NCBI GenBank assembly: GCA_017405115.1
Contig: JAFRBA010000076.1
Location: forward strand, 1-64,000
DNA: 64,000 nucleotides
Reading direction: 5' to 3'
DNA from: Kiritimatiellia bacterium
GTDB taxonomy: Bacteria; Verrucomicrobiota; Kiritimatiellia; RFP12; UBA1067
Shown: positions 51,601-59,421 of the stretch, piece by piece
Position numbering within the stretch: position 1 is the first letter of the stretch
How the letters are laid out: each line of letters opens with the position of its first letter
Position numbers and translations under genes: made by a program
Notes under the pieces: model-generated
What the model saw: only the letters and a program-made list of their open reading frames with translations
What the model was told of the DNA's origin: nothing
The model's database searches: none

Positions 51601-54358
51601 TGACGGCGGAATAACGGTCTCGTCCGTGCGTCCGGCGACAAACAACAAGCTGAACTGCATTGCGTTTGCGGCGGGAGCGACCTACAGCTTCAGCGGTCCC
51701 GTCACGCTTGCGTCGGGCGGCGTGGCGAAGACAATGGGCGCGGTGCTTGCGGCCAATTCCGTATCCGTGCAGGCGAACGGCGCGATCGCCGCCGCGATGA
51801 GCGGCTCGTCCGCCGAGGAGACGACGGTGAAGAATCTGACGCTGGCGGCTGGTTCGAGCGTGTTCGCCTACATATCCGGAGCGGGCGTCTGCGCGACGCT
51901 GCGCGCGGCTGATTCGCTCTCTGTCGGCGGCACGGTGTATGTTGCGCTCTGCTCGGGACCGGACAACCCCGATGTCGCTACGACGGCGGGGACGTATGCG
52001 ATTCTGCGCGGCCCGAAGGGATCGCTCGACGCATCGAAGTTTGCCATGTCGCCGCGCTACAAGGCGGCAAACGGCACGTTCGCGCTCGACACTTCTGCGG
52101 TCGACTACGATCAGATCACGCTTACGCTTTCGTCGGCGACGGCGTACAACTCAACGACCGAGCGCGACTTCAACCGCGACTTCACCTGGGTTGGAGGCTC
52201 GGGGGCTTGGACTGACGCGGCGAACTGGGATGTCGGATACGCGCCGGAGGATTCGCACGAAAGCCGCGCGAAGACGGTGTTCCCGTCCACGGTCGCCGAC
52301 GGCACGAGGATTTCACTTGGCGGACAGCGCATTATGCAGCGCCTTCTCTCCGAGACGCCCGGCGAATTGTGGCTCACGGACGGAACGGTCAATCCGCGCG
52401 GCAACGGCGAATTTGCCTTCATGACGACAACGAGGGGCACGATCCATCTCCCGAACGTGCTCGGCGACGAATGGCGTTCGACATTTGTCGACGTGTCTGC
52501 CGGCGCGACACAGGTCGTCGAGGGCGTGCTGTCGTCGGTCAATCAGACGACGATATTGAACAGATTTGCGAATCCCGCCGGAGTACTGCGCATAGAGGGC
52601 GGATCCAAGTCTGACTATCTGGTCGAGAAGGGCACGCTTGCAGGTCGCCCGGAGGTTTTTGGCGCCGCATATCGGATTGAAGTCAGGAACTGCACGATGG
52701 CGTTCACGTCGTCAGGCGACATGCTGGCGATGTTGAACGTTCCGAATGGACTGAACCTGCGAGTTGAGGACGGAGCGGAGGTGATGGTTCTCAACGATCT
52801 TGCGTCTGCCGGCGGGCCGTTCATAAAGACCGGCGGGGGCACTGCGATTTTGGCGGGCGCGGGGGCTGTCACGCTCGGCGCGTCTCCGCGTAGCAATGAA
52901 GACTATTCAGTAACGGAAATGCCTGAAGGCGGAACGCTTCCGTCCGTCGGGCTCGACGCGCTCGAGGTCGACGCGGGCAAGCTTGTCGTCGGGTTGAGCG
53001 ACAGCCAGCGGCTGACTGTGAGCGGGCGCATCATCATCGGCTCCAACATTGCCGAATTCGACGAGAACGGAGATGTGCTTGACGCCGAGCTGGAGATCCT
53101 GGGCGGCACGGTGACGGCCGGCGACCTTCGCATCGGGCACAACGCCGGCGCGTACCGTGCGTCGCACGACTGCGGTGCAAAGAAGCGCAATCTCGCGCTG
53201 ACGGTTCGCGGTGGTTCGCTCACGTTCAGCAACACATATACTCCATACGATGCACAGGGACTGTACAACGGCACCGCCTCTATCAACCTCTATGGTGGCA
53301 TCATAAAAACCACAGGAGCGTGGAACAACTGGAGTCATTATTCCGCCAGCACGAAAGAACTGCAGTACGGCGCTGCCAGGACGGTGTTCAACATCTACGG
53401 CGGAATGTTCACAAACACGGTGTCCACGCTCTCCACAAATAACGGTGACCGTAACTTGGACATTAACATGTACGGTGGTGACTTCGCCTGGACGGCTCCA
53501 TTCAAGTATGACGGAGGAGCGGCCGATCGTTCGTTCAATGTCAACATGCACGGAGGGACGTTCATGGCTCAGTACGTGCAGCGGAACTACGGTTCTGCGT
53601 CGTGCAACTGGTACTGGAACGGCGGAACTTTTCGCCCGACGTTGGATGGCGCGCTGTTCAAGCCAAACAACAGCGCCTGGAACAGCAATGTCGTCTCTAC
53701 GAATGGCGCGGCGTTTGACATTCCCGGTGCGAATACGTTCACGCTCAACCAAGCGTTCACGCACGACGCCGCGCTTGGAGCGACGCGCGACGGAGGCATC
53801 CGCAAGCGCGGCACCGGCACACTGCTCCTGTCGGCGGCGAACACGTTCACCGGGCCATGCGTCGCCGAAGCTGGCGTGATGCGTCCGACGATCGCGATGG
53901 CGGTCTCCGGCGGCGTCGGCGCGAGCGGATCGGGCGTCTTCGACATGAACGGGTTCGGCCTGACCGTGCCCGAGCTGGTCGGCGAGGGCGGCCTCGTCAC
54001 CAACGGCGCGCTGACTGTCACCGGCCGCGTCTATACGGAGTCGTTCGTGCAGGTGGATGACGTGGTTCTTTCCGGGGCGACGTTCGCGTCGAACGGCGAG
54101 AACTACATCAAGGTCCTGTCGTCCGCCGAGGGCTCGATCATCGTGGACTTCGGCCGCGACGAGTCCGATCCGCTGCCACGCTACTATGCCGTCAAGGTGG
54201 CGGAGATGCCGTCTGGGTCGCATCTCTACGTGACCGGCGTCAACACGGGCCGCCCTGGCCGCTGGGAGATCACCGGCGAGCGCCGCAACGAGGCGGACGG
54301 CATGGTGGAGATATGGGCGGTGCTGAAGCCGGTGGGCACCGCGATCATCCTGCGGTAA
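48683..54358 (+). CDS. giant secreted beta-strand-repeat protein (autotransporter-associated repeat type)
   Basis: 1891 residues with signal peptide (MNMKASRILMPVVAAFAAFATFAE). Long stretches are Gly/Ala/Thr-rich beta-helix repeats. Autotransporter-associated beta-strand repeats are plain at KTGDGAVVLNGVGGYSF (about 850), KTGGGTAILAGAGAV (about 1385) and KRGTGTLLLSAANTFTG (about 1705). W..GG..W...ANW motifs start blocks at about 622 (TNSAGGTWGDGANWGDG) and 1167 (TWVGGSGAWTDAANWDVG), as in the protein at 11138. FNIYGGTV, FNVYGGTI and FNIYGGMF repeats recur. No barrel domain; the C-terminus is KPVGTAIILR. Start overlaps the previous stop (ATGA). Probable surface or matrix fibre tied to the enzymes around it. 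Confidence 0.82.
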   Translation: MNMKASRILMPVVAAFAAFATFAETLVFAPGNGVTTNVAEQLPAGVDIQANEGTSGGGIVNLLNPLNGSIGTATVKCGTLGVETLRRSGQKGGIGTLSLGNGTFRYMGSTPAATDMNVILSPAGDNDAGVIWCDGDMKTYGTFSAERGALVKAGPGMLTVATAAQEAGTRQVFALSSAGNNWNWIMNMKANGDSPTQAYANLTVREGRFVIDTADDVVTVLGAKANSFDWSGYVMCGCRSGAAAGSEPYGHIDIRSGTVYLNASVLVGYYNGSATSRPDADSGSSFNIYGGTVTGDYAPKIWVGALMNANEAYGGVHSFNVYGGTISKFTEVLIARNRGARARFFLSGTTFETANLKCADYNGGTSADDSIIPIAEVAVSTNGVLSADTINPCVSGFCDFTLKVADGGTLRRDRAMTPTAAYATSPMRLILDGGMLELRGSGYDVVSPGFTTRLGSQQSKIKVTGSGTYTFPCPVVTDNVTDGGLRIGGNAGTTVAFTGGMTIAGPIASDKNVTVKFGADATTGTIIADDADLCLAFGWTGSRFAKLTAEGWNALGTVRITFDGAWTAGTYDLVSLPSGATVDLSHVMLKTASDTTDASFATRTEDGRFILSATLATRSVASYEWTNSAGGTWGDGANWGDGTGSAPAGSGARAVFATAADAAGTAVTLADGLTIGGMSFSASPGYELSGAAITLDNAGGPATIAATSGANEIAASVAMAGETYLNAASGATLAISGAISGYGPLAVNVDGGTGTVALSGANTFATVPFVNAGTLRVTGIANAGTTSSAGVGSAVSVGTAVFEIDGTGATDRTFEMAAATAGGKSALGATAGSTLTVNGAVDVASGTVFAKTGDGAVVLNGVGGYSFPRGIAVDGGTLAICTNATVDPSYGVTVASGAALELDAGATLRSRFISGDGAVLWNGGVWKPVVGISTAWFGASAVQIGAGGVKIDLTEMPDQTPPSLGGVWTGVGSDGGITVSSVRPATNNKLNCIAFAAGATYSFSGPVTLASGGVAKTMGAVLAANSVSVQANGAIAAAMSGSSAEETTVKNLTLAAGSSVFAYISGAGVCATLRAADSLSVGGTVYVALCSGPDNPDVATTAGTYAILRGPKGSLDASKFAMSPRYKAANGTFALDTSAVDYDQITLTLSSATAYNSTTERDFNRDFTWVGGSGAWTDAANWDVGYAPEDSHESRAKTVFPSTVADGTRISLGGQRIMQRLLSETPGELWLTDGTVNPRGNGEFAFMTTTRGTIHLPNVLGDEWRSTFVDVSAGATQVVEGVLSSVNQTTILNRFANPAGVLRIEGGSKSDYLVEKGTLAGRPEVFGAAYRIEVRNCTMAFTSSGDMLAMLNVPNGLNLRVEDGAEVMVLNDLASAGGPFIKTGGGTAILAGAGAVTLGASPRSNEDYSVTEMPEGGTLPSVGLDALEVDAGKLVVGLSDSQRLTVSGRIIIGSNIAEFDENGDVLDAELEILGGTVTAGDLRIGHNAGAYRASHDCGAKKRNLALTVRGGSLTFSNTYTPYDAQGLYNGTASINLYGGIIKTTGAWNNWSHYSASTKELQYGAARTVFNIYGGMFTNTVSTLSTNNGDRNLDINMYGGDFAWTAPFKYDGGAADRSFNVNMHGGTFMAQYVQRNYGSASCNWYWNGGTFRPTLDGALFKPNNSAWNSNVVSTNGAAFDIPGANTFTLNQAFTHDAALGATRDGGIRKRGTGTLLLSAANTFTGPCVAEAGVMRPTIAMAVSGGVGASGSGVFDMNGFGLTVPELVGEGGLVTNGALTVTGRVYTESFVQVDDVVLSGATFASNGENYIKVLSSAEGSIIVDFGRDESDPLPRYYAVKVAEMPSGSHLYVTGVNTGRPGRWEITGERRNEADGMVEIWAVLKPVGTAIILR

Positions 54359-54398
54359 GATGGACGTATCTGGCAGACCTATGTACAGGAGGAGGGAC

Positions 54399-55436
54399 AT
54401 GGGCACGTCGAGAAGGGAGTTTCTGGCGGCTGCGGCGATGGCGGCGCCGGGGGCGGCGTTCGCCGCGACAGGCGCGCCGCGGCAGAAGCCGCTCAAGGTC
54501 TGCGTCTTCGCGGACATCCACTACCAGCCAGGCGTCTACGTGAACGACACGCCGGAGTTCCTCGAGAAGATACTCGCTCGCGCCCAGCGCGAGCGCTGCG
54601 ACATGGTGGTGCATCTCGGCGACTTCGTGCACACCGTCCTCAAGGCGCCCGAGAAGGCGTACGTCAAGATGTACAACGAGAGCCGCGTGCCCGCGTACCA
54701 CTGCCTCGGCAACCACGACTCGGACAACTGCCCTTACGCCGCGACATTGGAGGCGTACCGCATGGAGCGCGGGCACTACGCCTTCGACAAGGGCGGCTTC
54801 CGCTTCGTCATCTGCGACCCCAACCACTATTGCGAGACGCCCGGCCAGTACATCCACTTCGACAACGGCAACTACCACCGGCGCTCGAAGGGTGCGACCG
54901 TGAACTGGATACCGCCGGAGCAGCTGGAGTGGATGCGCTCCGTGATCGTCGGCTCGCCGAAGCCATGCGTCGTGCTCTCCCACCAGAGCTTCGAGCGCGC
55001 GCCAAACGGCGGCAACGTGCTGAACAAGGACGACGTGCAGGCGATTTTCCGCGAGGCGAACGCGAAGCGTCCGGGGACGGTGCGGCTCGTGATGAACGGC
55101 CATCTCCACATGGACAACCTGCGTATCCTCGACAACATCCTCTACTGGGACGTCAACTCCGCCAGCAACCAGTGGTATGCGAAGACGCACGACAAGTTCC
55201 CCGCCGAATACTGCAGGAAGCACGACCGCGCCAGCCACAACGTCGGCTGGACGGAGCCGCTGTCGGCGATCCTCACGTTGTGGCCGAACGGGCGCATAAG
55301 GATCGACGGCTCGAAGGCCGACTACCTCTTCGGAGTCTCTCCGAAAATCGCCGGGCTGCCCGAGTTCGACTCGCACGGCCGCTACACCGGGCCCCTCATT
55401 CGATCCACCGACATGCGCTTCGTCTATGACGGGTAA
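54399..55436 (+). CDS. Tat-exported calcineurin-like metallophosphoesterase
   Basis: 345 residues from the ATG at 54399, chosen because AGGAGGAGG ends 4 nt upstream and the next residues form a Tat signal (TSRREFLAAAAMAAPGAAFA). An ATG at 54360 would also be in frame. Core motifs: VFADIHY, VVHLGDFVH, CLGNHDS, VLSHQSFE and NGHLHMDN. It has a full metal-binding set. It is distinct from the phosphoesterase at 35922 but belongs to the same superfamily. It sits between the giant repeat protein and a hydrolase gene that overlaps its end by 11 bp, so it belongs to the same operon. Confidence 0.88.
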   Translation: MGTSRREFLAAAAMAAPGAAFAATGAPRQKPLKVCVFADIHYQPGVYVNDTPEFLEKILARAQRERCDMVVHLGDFVHTVLKAPEKAYVKMYNESRVPAYHCLGNHDSDNCPYAATLEAYRMERGHYAFDKGGFRFVICDPNHYCETPGQYIHFDNGNYHRRSKGATVNWIPPEQLEWMRSVIVGSPKPCVVLSHQSFERAPNGGNVLNKDDVQAIFREANAKRPGTVRLVMNGHLHMDNLRILDNILYWDVNSASNQWYAKTHDKFPAEYCRKHDRASHNVGWTEPLSAILTLWPNGRIRIDGSKADYLFGVSPKIAGLPEFDSHGRYTGPLIRSTDMRFVYDG

Positions 55437-57405
55437 GGTCGTCGTCGCGCTTGCCGTTGCGTTCGCTTGCAGCGTCGCTTGTGGCGCCGCCGGGTTCTGG
55501 GGCGTGCGGCGCGATTCGGACGGCCGCTGGTGGGCGGTCGATCCGCAGGGTCGCGACACGTTCCTCTCCGGCGTAGACCATGTCTCGTGGATCGGCCATC
55601 CGTGCGAAAAGACGGGCACGCGCCGCTACCTCCAGACCAATCGGCGCAAGTACGGCACCAAGGAGAAGTGGGCCGAGGCGACGGGAGCGCGCCTGCGCGG
55701 CTGGGGGTTCAACTTCCTCGGCGCCGGCTGCGACTCGTCATTGCGCACGGACGGCCGCGCCTACGCCGTCTACCTCGACATAAGCGGCGAGCTGACGCGC
55801 GGCAGCGCCGTCCGCGCCATCCGCCCCAACCCGCACAACAACCCGTGCGAGGGCTTCCCCGACGTGTTCGACCCTGCGTGGGAGGAAACGTGCCGTCGCG
55901 TTGCGCGCGAACGTTGTGCCCCGCTTAGGGACGACCCAGCGCTCTTCGGCTGGTTCATCGACAACGAGCTCGCCTGGTGGGGGCACGCGGCGGAGTTTGA
56001 CAGCGCCACCGGCCTCTTCGAGTGCATGACCAATCCTCCAGCCGACAAGGAGGGTTTTCTTCGCCTTGCCGCCGAGAGGTACTTCTCGGTCGCGGTGAGG
56101 GCGATACGCGAGGCCGACCCCAACCACCTCGTGCTCGGCTGCCGGTTCGCCGGGCTCTCCGGCGCTAACCGCGTCGTCTGGGAGGCAGCCGGCAGGCATT
56201 GCGACGTCGTGACGTTCAACAACTACCCGTGGGCCGATCTCGACCGCAACGTGCTCTGCGCCGGCCCGGGGGCGCGCGACCGCCTCTTTGCCGACGTTGT
56301 CGCCGAGCGCGCGGCGTGGACGGGCCGCCCGCTGATGGTGACCGAGTGGAGCTTTCCGGCGGTCGACGCCGGGATGCCGTGCCTGCACGGGGCGGGACAG
56401 CGAATGAACACGCAGTCGGAACGCGCGCGCGCGACCGCGCTTTGCCTGCGCACGTTCCTCGCGACCCCGTCGCTTGTCGGCCACAGCTACTTCATGTGGG
56501 TGGACGAGCCGGCGCTCGGCATCAGCGCCGCGTTCCCGGAGGATTCCAACTACGGCCTCGTCTCTGAGGACGACGAACCGTATCCGCTCGTCAAGGCGTT
56601 CGCGCGCATCGGTGGCGACTTCGCGAAGTGGCGCCGCCTGCCGCCGCCGCCCGCGCGCCTGCCGCCCCCGCCGTCGGGAGTCGAGCTGGCGTCGGGCGCA
56701 TTTGCCGCCGAAGGCTATCGCGGACCGGACGGCGGAGTGTCGTTCTCGCGGCATGGCGACGGCTACCGTCTTGCCAACCGCGCCGGGTTCGCGCTCGAGG
56801 GGCGCATCGGTGGACGGCGCATGTTCGACCGCGTCGAGCTGGACGGCGCCGAGATCGGCTCGTACGGCGCGATGCTTCACCACGCCGCCGGCGGACGCCT
56901 CCATTGGGACGATGCGACGCGAGTGGAGTCGGCGGAATGGGATGCGGCGTCATGCAGGCTGCGCATCCGGGCGACGGACGGACGTGCGTTCGCGGCCACC
57001 CACGTCTTCACGATCCATCCAGACAAGCCGCTGGTGCTCGCAGAGTTCGAGTCGCTGGAGAACGTTGGCCAGGAGGCGCTCGACGTGCGCGCCATCTACT
57101 TCCGCCAGTTCGCGCCGTACGCGGGCGAGGCGAAGCCGCCGCGCCTGACGCACCCCGACCTCTGGAAGGCGCCTCGCGCCGACGGATGGCTCGCGCGCGA
57201 CGGACGCTTCTGGGGCGCGGAGACGCGTGCGCGCGGCGTCTTTGCCTTCGTGTACTACACTGCGCCTGACGGCCCGCACCCCGATGCGGCGATCGCGCCG
57301 CCGGAAGGTCCGTTCCGGCTCGCACCCGGCGCATCCTGGCGCGCGCCGTGCGACGCGCTGTGGGTCATTTGCCGCGCGGCGCGAGGAGGCTACCCGAACC
57401 TGTGA
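55426..57405 (+). CDS. secreted clan GH-A glycoside hydrolase (agarase/GH50-like)
   Basis: 659 residues with signal peptide (MTGKVVVALAVAFACSVACG). The barrel opens with FWGVRRDSDGRWWAVDPQGRDTFLSGVDHVSW, has ALFGWFIDNELAWWG (acid/base Glu) and PLMVTEWSFPAVDAG (nucleophile Glu), and ends near WVDEPALGIS. The opening and the DNEL..W motif resemble GH50/agarase-type enzymes; other GH-A families remain possible. The C-terminal 230 residues (from about 420, after a PPPPARLPPPPSG linker) form a beta-sandwich (RIGGRRMFDRVELDGAEIG, FTIHPDKPLVLAEFESLE). It overlaps the phosphoesterase gene and closes the locus. Confidence 0.68.
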   Translation: MTGKVVVALAVAFACSVACGAAGFWGVRRDSDGRWWAVDPQGRDTFLSGVDHVSWIGHPCEKTGTRRYLQTNRRKYGTKEKWAEATGARLRGWGFNFLGAGCDSSLRTDGRAYAVYLDISGELTRGSAVRAIRPNPHNNPCEGFPDVFDPAWEETCRRVARERCAPLRDDPALFGWFIDNELAWWGHAAEFDSATGLFECMTNPPADKEGFLRLAAERYFSVAVRAIREADPNHLVLGCRFAGLSGANRVVWEAAGRHCDVVTFNNYPWADLDRNVLCAGPGARDRLFADVVAERAAWTGRPLMVTEWSFPAVDAGMPCLHGAGQRMNTQSERARATALCLRTFLATPSLVGHSYFMWVDEPALGISAAFPEDSNYGLVSEDDEPYPLVKAFARIGGDFAKWRRLPPPPARLPPPPSGVELASGAFAAEGYRGPDGGVSFSRHGDGYRLANRAGFALEGRIGGRRMFDRVELDGAEIGSYGAMLHHAAGGRLHWDDATRVESAEWDAASCRLRIRATDGRAFAATHVFTIHPDKPLVLAEFESLENVGQEALDVRAIYFRQFAPYAGEAKPPRLTHPDLWKAPRADGWLARDGRFWGAETRARGVFAFVYYTAPDGPHPDAAIAPPEGPFRLAPGASWRAPCDALWVICRAARGGYPNL

Positions 57406-57451
57406 AAAAGTCCAAGCCTATTTCATTAGCCGCAGACGCCCAGACATGTGG

Positions 57452-57457
57452 TATAAT
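57452..57457 (+). promoter_or_regulatory. -10 box of the SIS/MFS/ROK operon
   Basis: TGTGG-TATAAT, 65 nt before the ATG at 57523. No convincing -35; extended -10 type. Confidence 0.6.
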
Positions 57458-57522
57458 ATGAAGGCACTTAGTTGCCGTGTCTGACGCGCGGCTGGACATC
57501 TGGACAACGCAAAGGCACACGC

Positions 57523-58131
57523 ATGAACAACACAATAGAAGGCCTGTTCGTCAGGTACCCCGCACTCGCCCCCTGCAAGGGCGACGTTTATGCTGCGTTC
57601 GGGACGCTCGTTGATTCGTTTCGCGCCGGTGGCAAGGTCTTGGTCTGTGGCAACGGCGGCAGCGCCGCCGATGCCGAGCACATCTGCGGCGAACTGCTCA
57701 AGACGTTCAAGAAGCCTCGGCCGGTCCCGGCTGGCGTCGCGTCCCGCCTTCGCCCGGAGCTCGCGTCCATGCTCGAGGGCTCGCTTCCTGCCGTGTCGCT
57801 CGTCTCGATGAGCGGAATCGTGACGGCCTTCGCCAACGATGTCGCATGGGAGGCCGCGTTCGCGCAGCAGGTGCTGGGGCTCGCGCGCGAGGGGGATGTT
57901 CTGATCGCCCTCTCCACGAGCGGCAACAGCCCGAACTGCGTCGCGGCGGCGGAGGTGATGAAGGCGAAGGGCGGCAGGTCCATCGCGTTCACCGGGGCGA
58001 AGGAGTCGCGCCTGTCGGAAGTCTGCGACGTGACAATCCGCGTCCCGGAGACGGAGACATACAAGGTGCAGGAACTGCACCTGCCGGTCTACCACGCGCT
58101 TTGCGCGGCGGTGGAGGAGGAGTTGTTCTGA
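57523..58131 (+). CDS. SIS-domain sugar-phosphate isomerase (GmhA/DiaA-like)
   Basis: 202 residues, the length of sedoheptulose-7-phosphate isomerase GmhA. SIS motifs: VLVCGNGGSAADAEHICGEL, FANDVAWEAAFAQQVLG and LIALSTSGNSPNCVAAAEVMKAKG; the end has QELHLPVYHALCAAVEEELF. GmhA makes the heptose precursor of lipopolysaccharide; other SIS proteins act on amino-sugar phosphates. The neighbours (sugar MFS and ROK kinase) favour a catabolic sugar-phosphate role, but no gene decides it. The MFS gene follows after 71 bp, with its own promoter. Confidence 0.8.
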   Translation: MNNTIEGLFVRYPALAPCKGDVYAAFGTLVDSFRAGGKVLVCGNGGSAADAEHICGELLKTFKKPRPVPAGVASRLRPELASMLEGSLPAVSLVSMSGIVTAFANDVAWEAAFAQQVLGLAREGDVLIALSTSGNSPNCVAAAEVMKAKGGRSIAFTGAKESRLSEVCDVTIRVPETETYKVQELHLPVYHALCAAVEEELF

Positions 58132-58133
58132 GG

Positions 58134-58163
58134 TTGCGGATCGCGGGGCGCATATGCTATAAT
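58134..58163 (+). promoter_or_regulatory. sigma70 promoter of the MFS-ROK pair
   Basis: TTGCGG (58134-58139), 18-bp spacer, TATAAT (58158-58163). GGGAGG then precedes the GTG start at 58203. Confidence 0.65.
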
Positions 58164-58202
58164 GCCCGAGGGATGCAAAACGTGCAAACGGGAGGTCGAG
58201 AC

Positions 58203-59420
58203 GTGAAGCGATCAGCGCTGTGGCCGATGCTGGCCGGTTTCTTCGTGATGGGGTTCGGCGACATCATCGGCACCGTGATGAACCAGGTTAAGGCGGAATG
58301 CGCCGCGCATGCGGACGAGATTTCGTGGCTGATGCCGATCTTCGCCTACGTGTGGTTCCTCGTCATATCGATCCCGACCGGAGTCATGTCCGGGCGCATC
58401 GGTCGGCGAAACGCGGTCCTGGTCTCCCTCGCGGTAACGGTCGCCGCGATGGCCGTTCCGCTCTTCGCGAACGCGGAGAGGTGGTACCTATACGTCGTCG
58501 CCTTCGCGCTCGTCGGAATCGGCAACACGATAATACAGGCGGCGCTTCCGGCGCTCATGTCCAACGTCGTGGAGCCTTCCCAGCTTGCGAGCCGCATTTC
58601 GCTCGGCCAGTTCGTGAAGGCCGTATGCGCCGCACTTACACCGGTCTTCGTCTACGTGACGGCGTCCGCCATGGGCAACTGGAAGCTTCTCTTCCCGCTG
58701 TACGGGGCGCTGACAGTCGGCGCGGCGATATGGCTCTGCCTTGCGGACATCCCCGACGAGCGCTTCCAAACCCCTCAAACTTCTCAAACCTCTCAAACTT
58801 CTCAAACCTCTCAAACTTCTCAAACCTCTTTCTCCGGCTGCCTCGCGATGCTGAAGGAGCCCTACGTCGCGGCAATGACAGCCGGTATACTGTTCTCGGT
58901 CGGTGCCGATGTCGGGTTCTCCGTCGCGATACCCGAGTACCTGAAGAACGTGTTCAAGGTCGACAAGGACCTCGCCGGAATGGGCCCGACCGTCTACTTC
59001 GTCGCCAAGACCGCCGCCGCGTTCGCTGGTGCCATCGTCTTTGCTCGCATATCGGCCGCGAAGTGCTTCTCGTGGTTCATGGGGCTGGGCCTTGTCGCGA
59101 CCGCCGCGATCCCGTTCGTGTCGACGCCGTTCGCGTTCCTCGCGATCGTCGCCTTCGTGGCGCTTCTGACGGCGAACAGCTTCGGAATGTGCATGGCCCT
59201 CGCGATCGAGCGGTTCCCCGCGAAGGCGAACGAGATTTCCTCGCTCATGGTGATGGCGATAGTCGGCGGCGGCATCGTGTCGGCAGCCCTCGGCGCGGCG
59301 CAGTCGGCGTTCGGTTCGGTGGGCATCGTCGCGACTCTCGGCGTCTGTCTGGCGTATCTCTTCGGGCTCGGGCTTTTCGCAAGTAAGAAGGAAAAAGGAA
59401 GAAGTAGGAGGGTGGTATAG
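58203..59420 (+). CDS. MFS transporter with a minisatellite-encoded loop
   Basis: 405 residues from a GTG preceded by GGGAGG; about 12 membrane segments. Sugar-type MFS features include FVMGFGDIIGTVMNQVK in helix 1, IPTGVMSGRIGRRNAVL after helix 2 and IGNTIIQAALPALMSNVVEPSQL. The central cytoplasmic loop between the two six-helix halves contains a run of Ser-Gln-Thr triplets (about residues 190-208) encoded by the 9-bp minisatellite. The C-terminus is basic (KKEKGRSRRVV). The partner ROK kinase follows after 1 bp, so the imported compound is probably a sugar that is phosphorylated next. Confidence 0.82.
   Translation: MKRSALWPMLAGFFVMGFGDIIGTVMNQVKAECAAHADEISWLMPIFAYVWFLVISIPTGVMSGRIGRRNAVLVSLAVTVAAMAVPLFANAERWYLYVVAFALVGIGNTIIQAALPALMSNVVEPSQLASRISLGQFVKAVCAALTPVFVYVTASAMGNWKLLFPLYGALTVGAAIWLCLADIPDERFQTPQTSQTSQTSQTSQTSQTSFSGCLAMLKEPYVAAMTAGILFSVGADVGFSVAIPEYLKNVFKVDKDLAGMGPTVYFVAKTAAAFAGAIVFARISAAKCFSWFMGLGLVATAAIPFVSTPFAFLAIVAFVALLTANSFGMCMALAIERFPAKANEISSLMVMAIVGGGIVSAALGAAQSAFGSVGIVATLGVCLAYLFGLGLFASKKEKGRSRRVV
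58766..58829 (+). repeat. 9-bp minisatellite inside the MFS gene
   Basis: Seven units alternating CTCAAACCT and CTCAAACTT, in frame, encoding a Ser-Gln-Thr repeat in the central loop of the transporter. It is the reverse complement of the unit at 21302-21360. Confidence 0.9.
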
Positions 59421-59421
59421 G

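Noticed and set aside
57459..57485. Short frame MKALSCRV directly after the SIS promoter
   Set aside because: Its ATG abuts the -10 box, so it would lie upstream of the transcription start.
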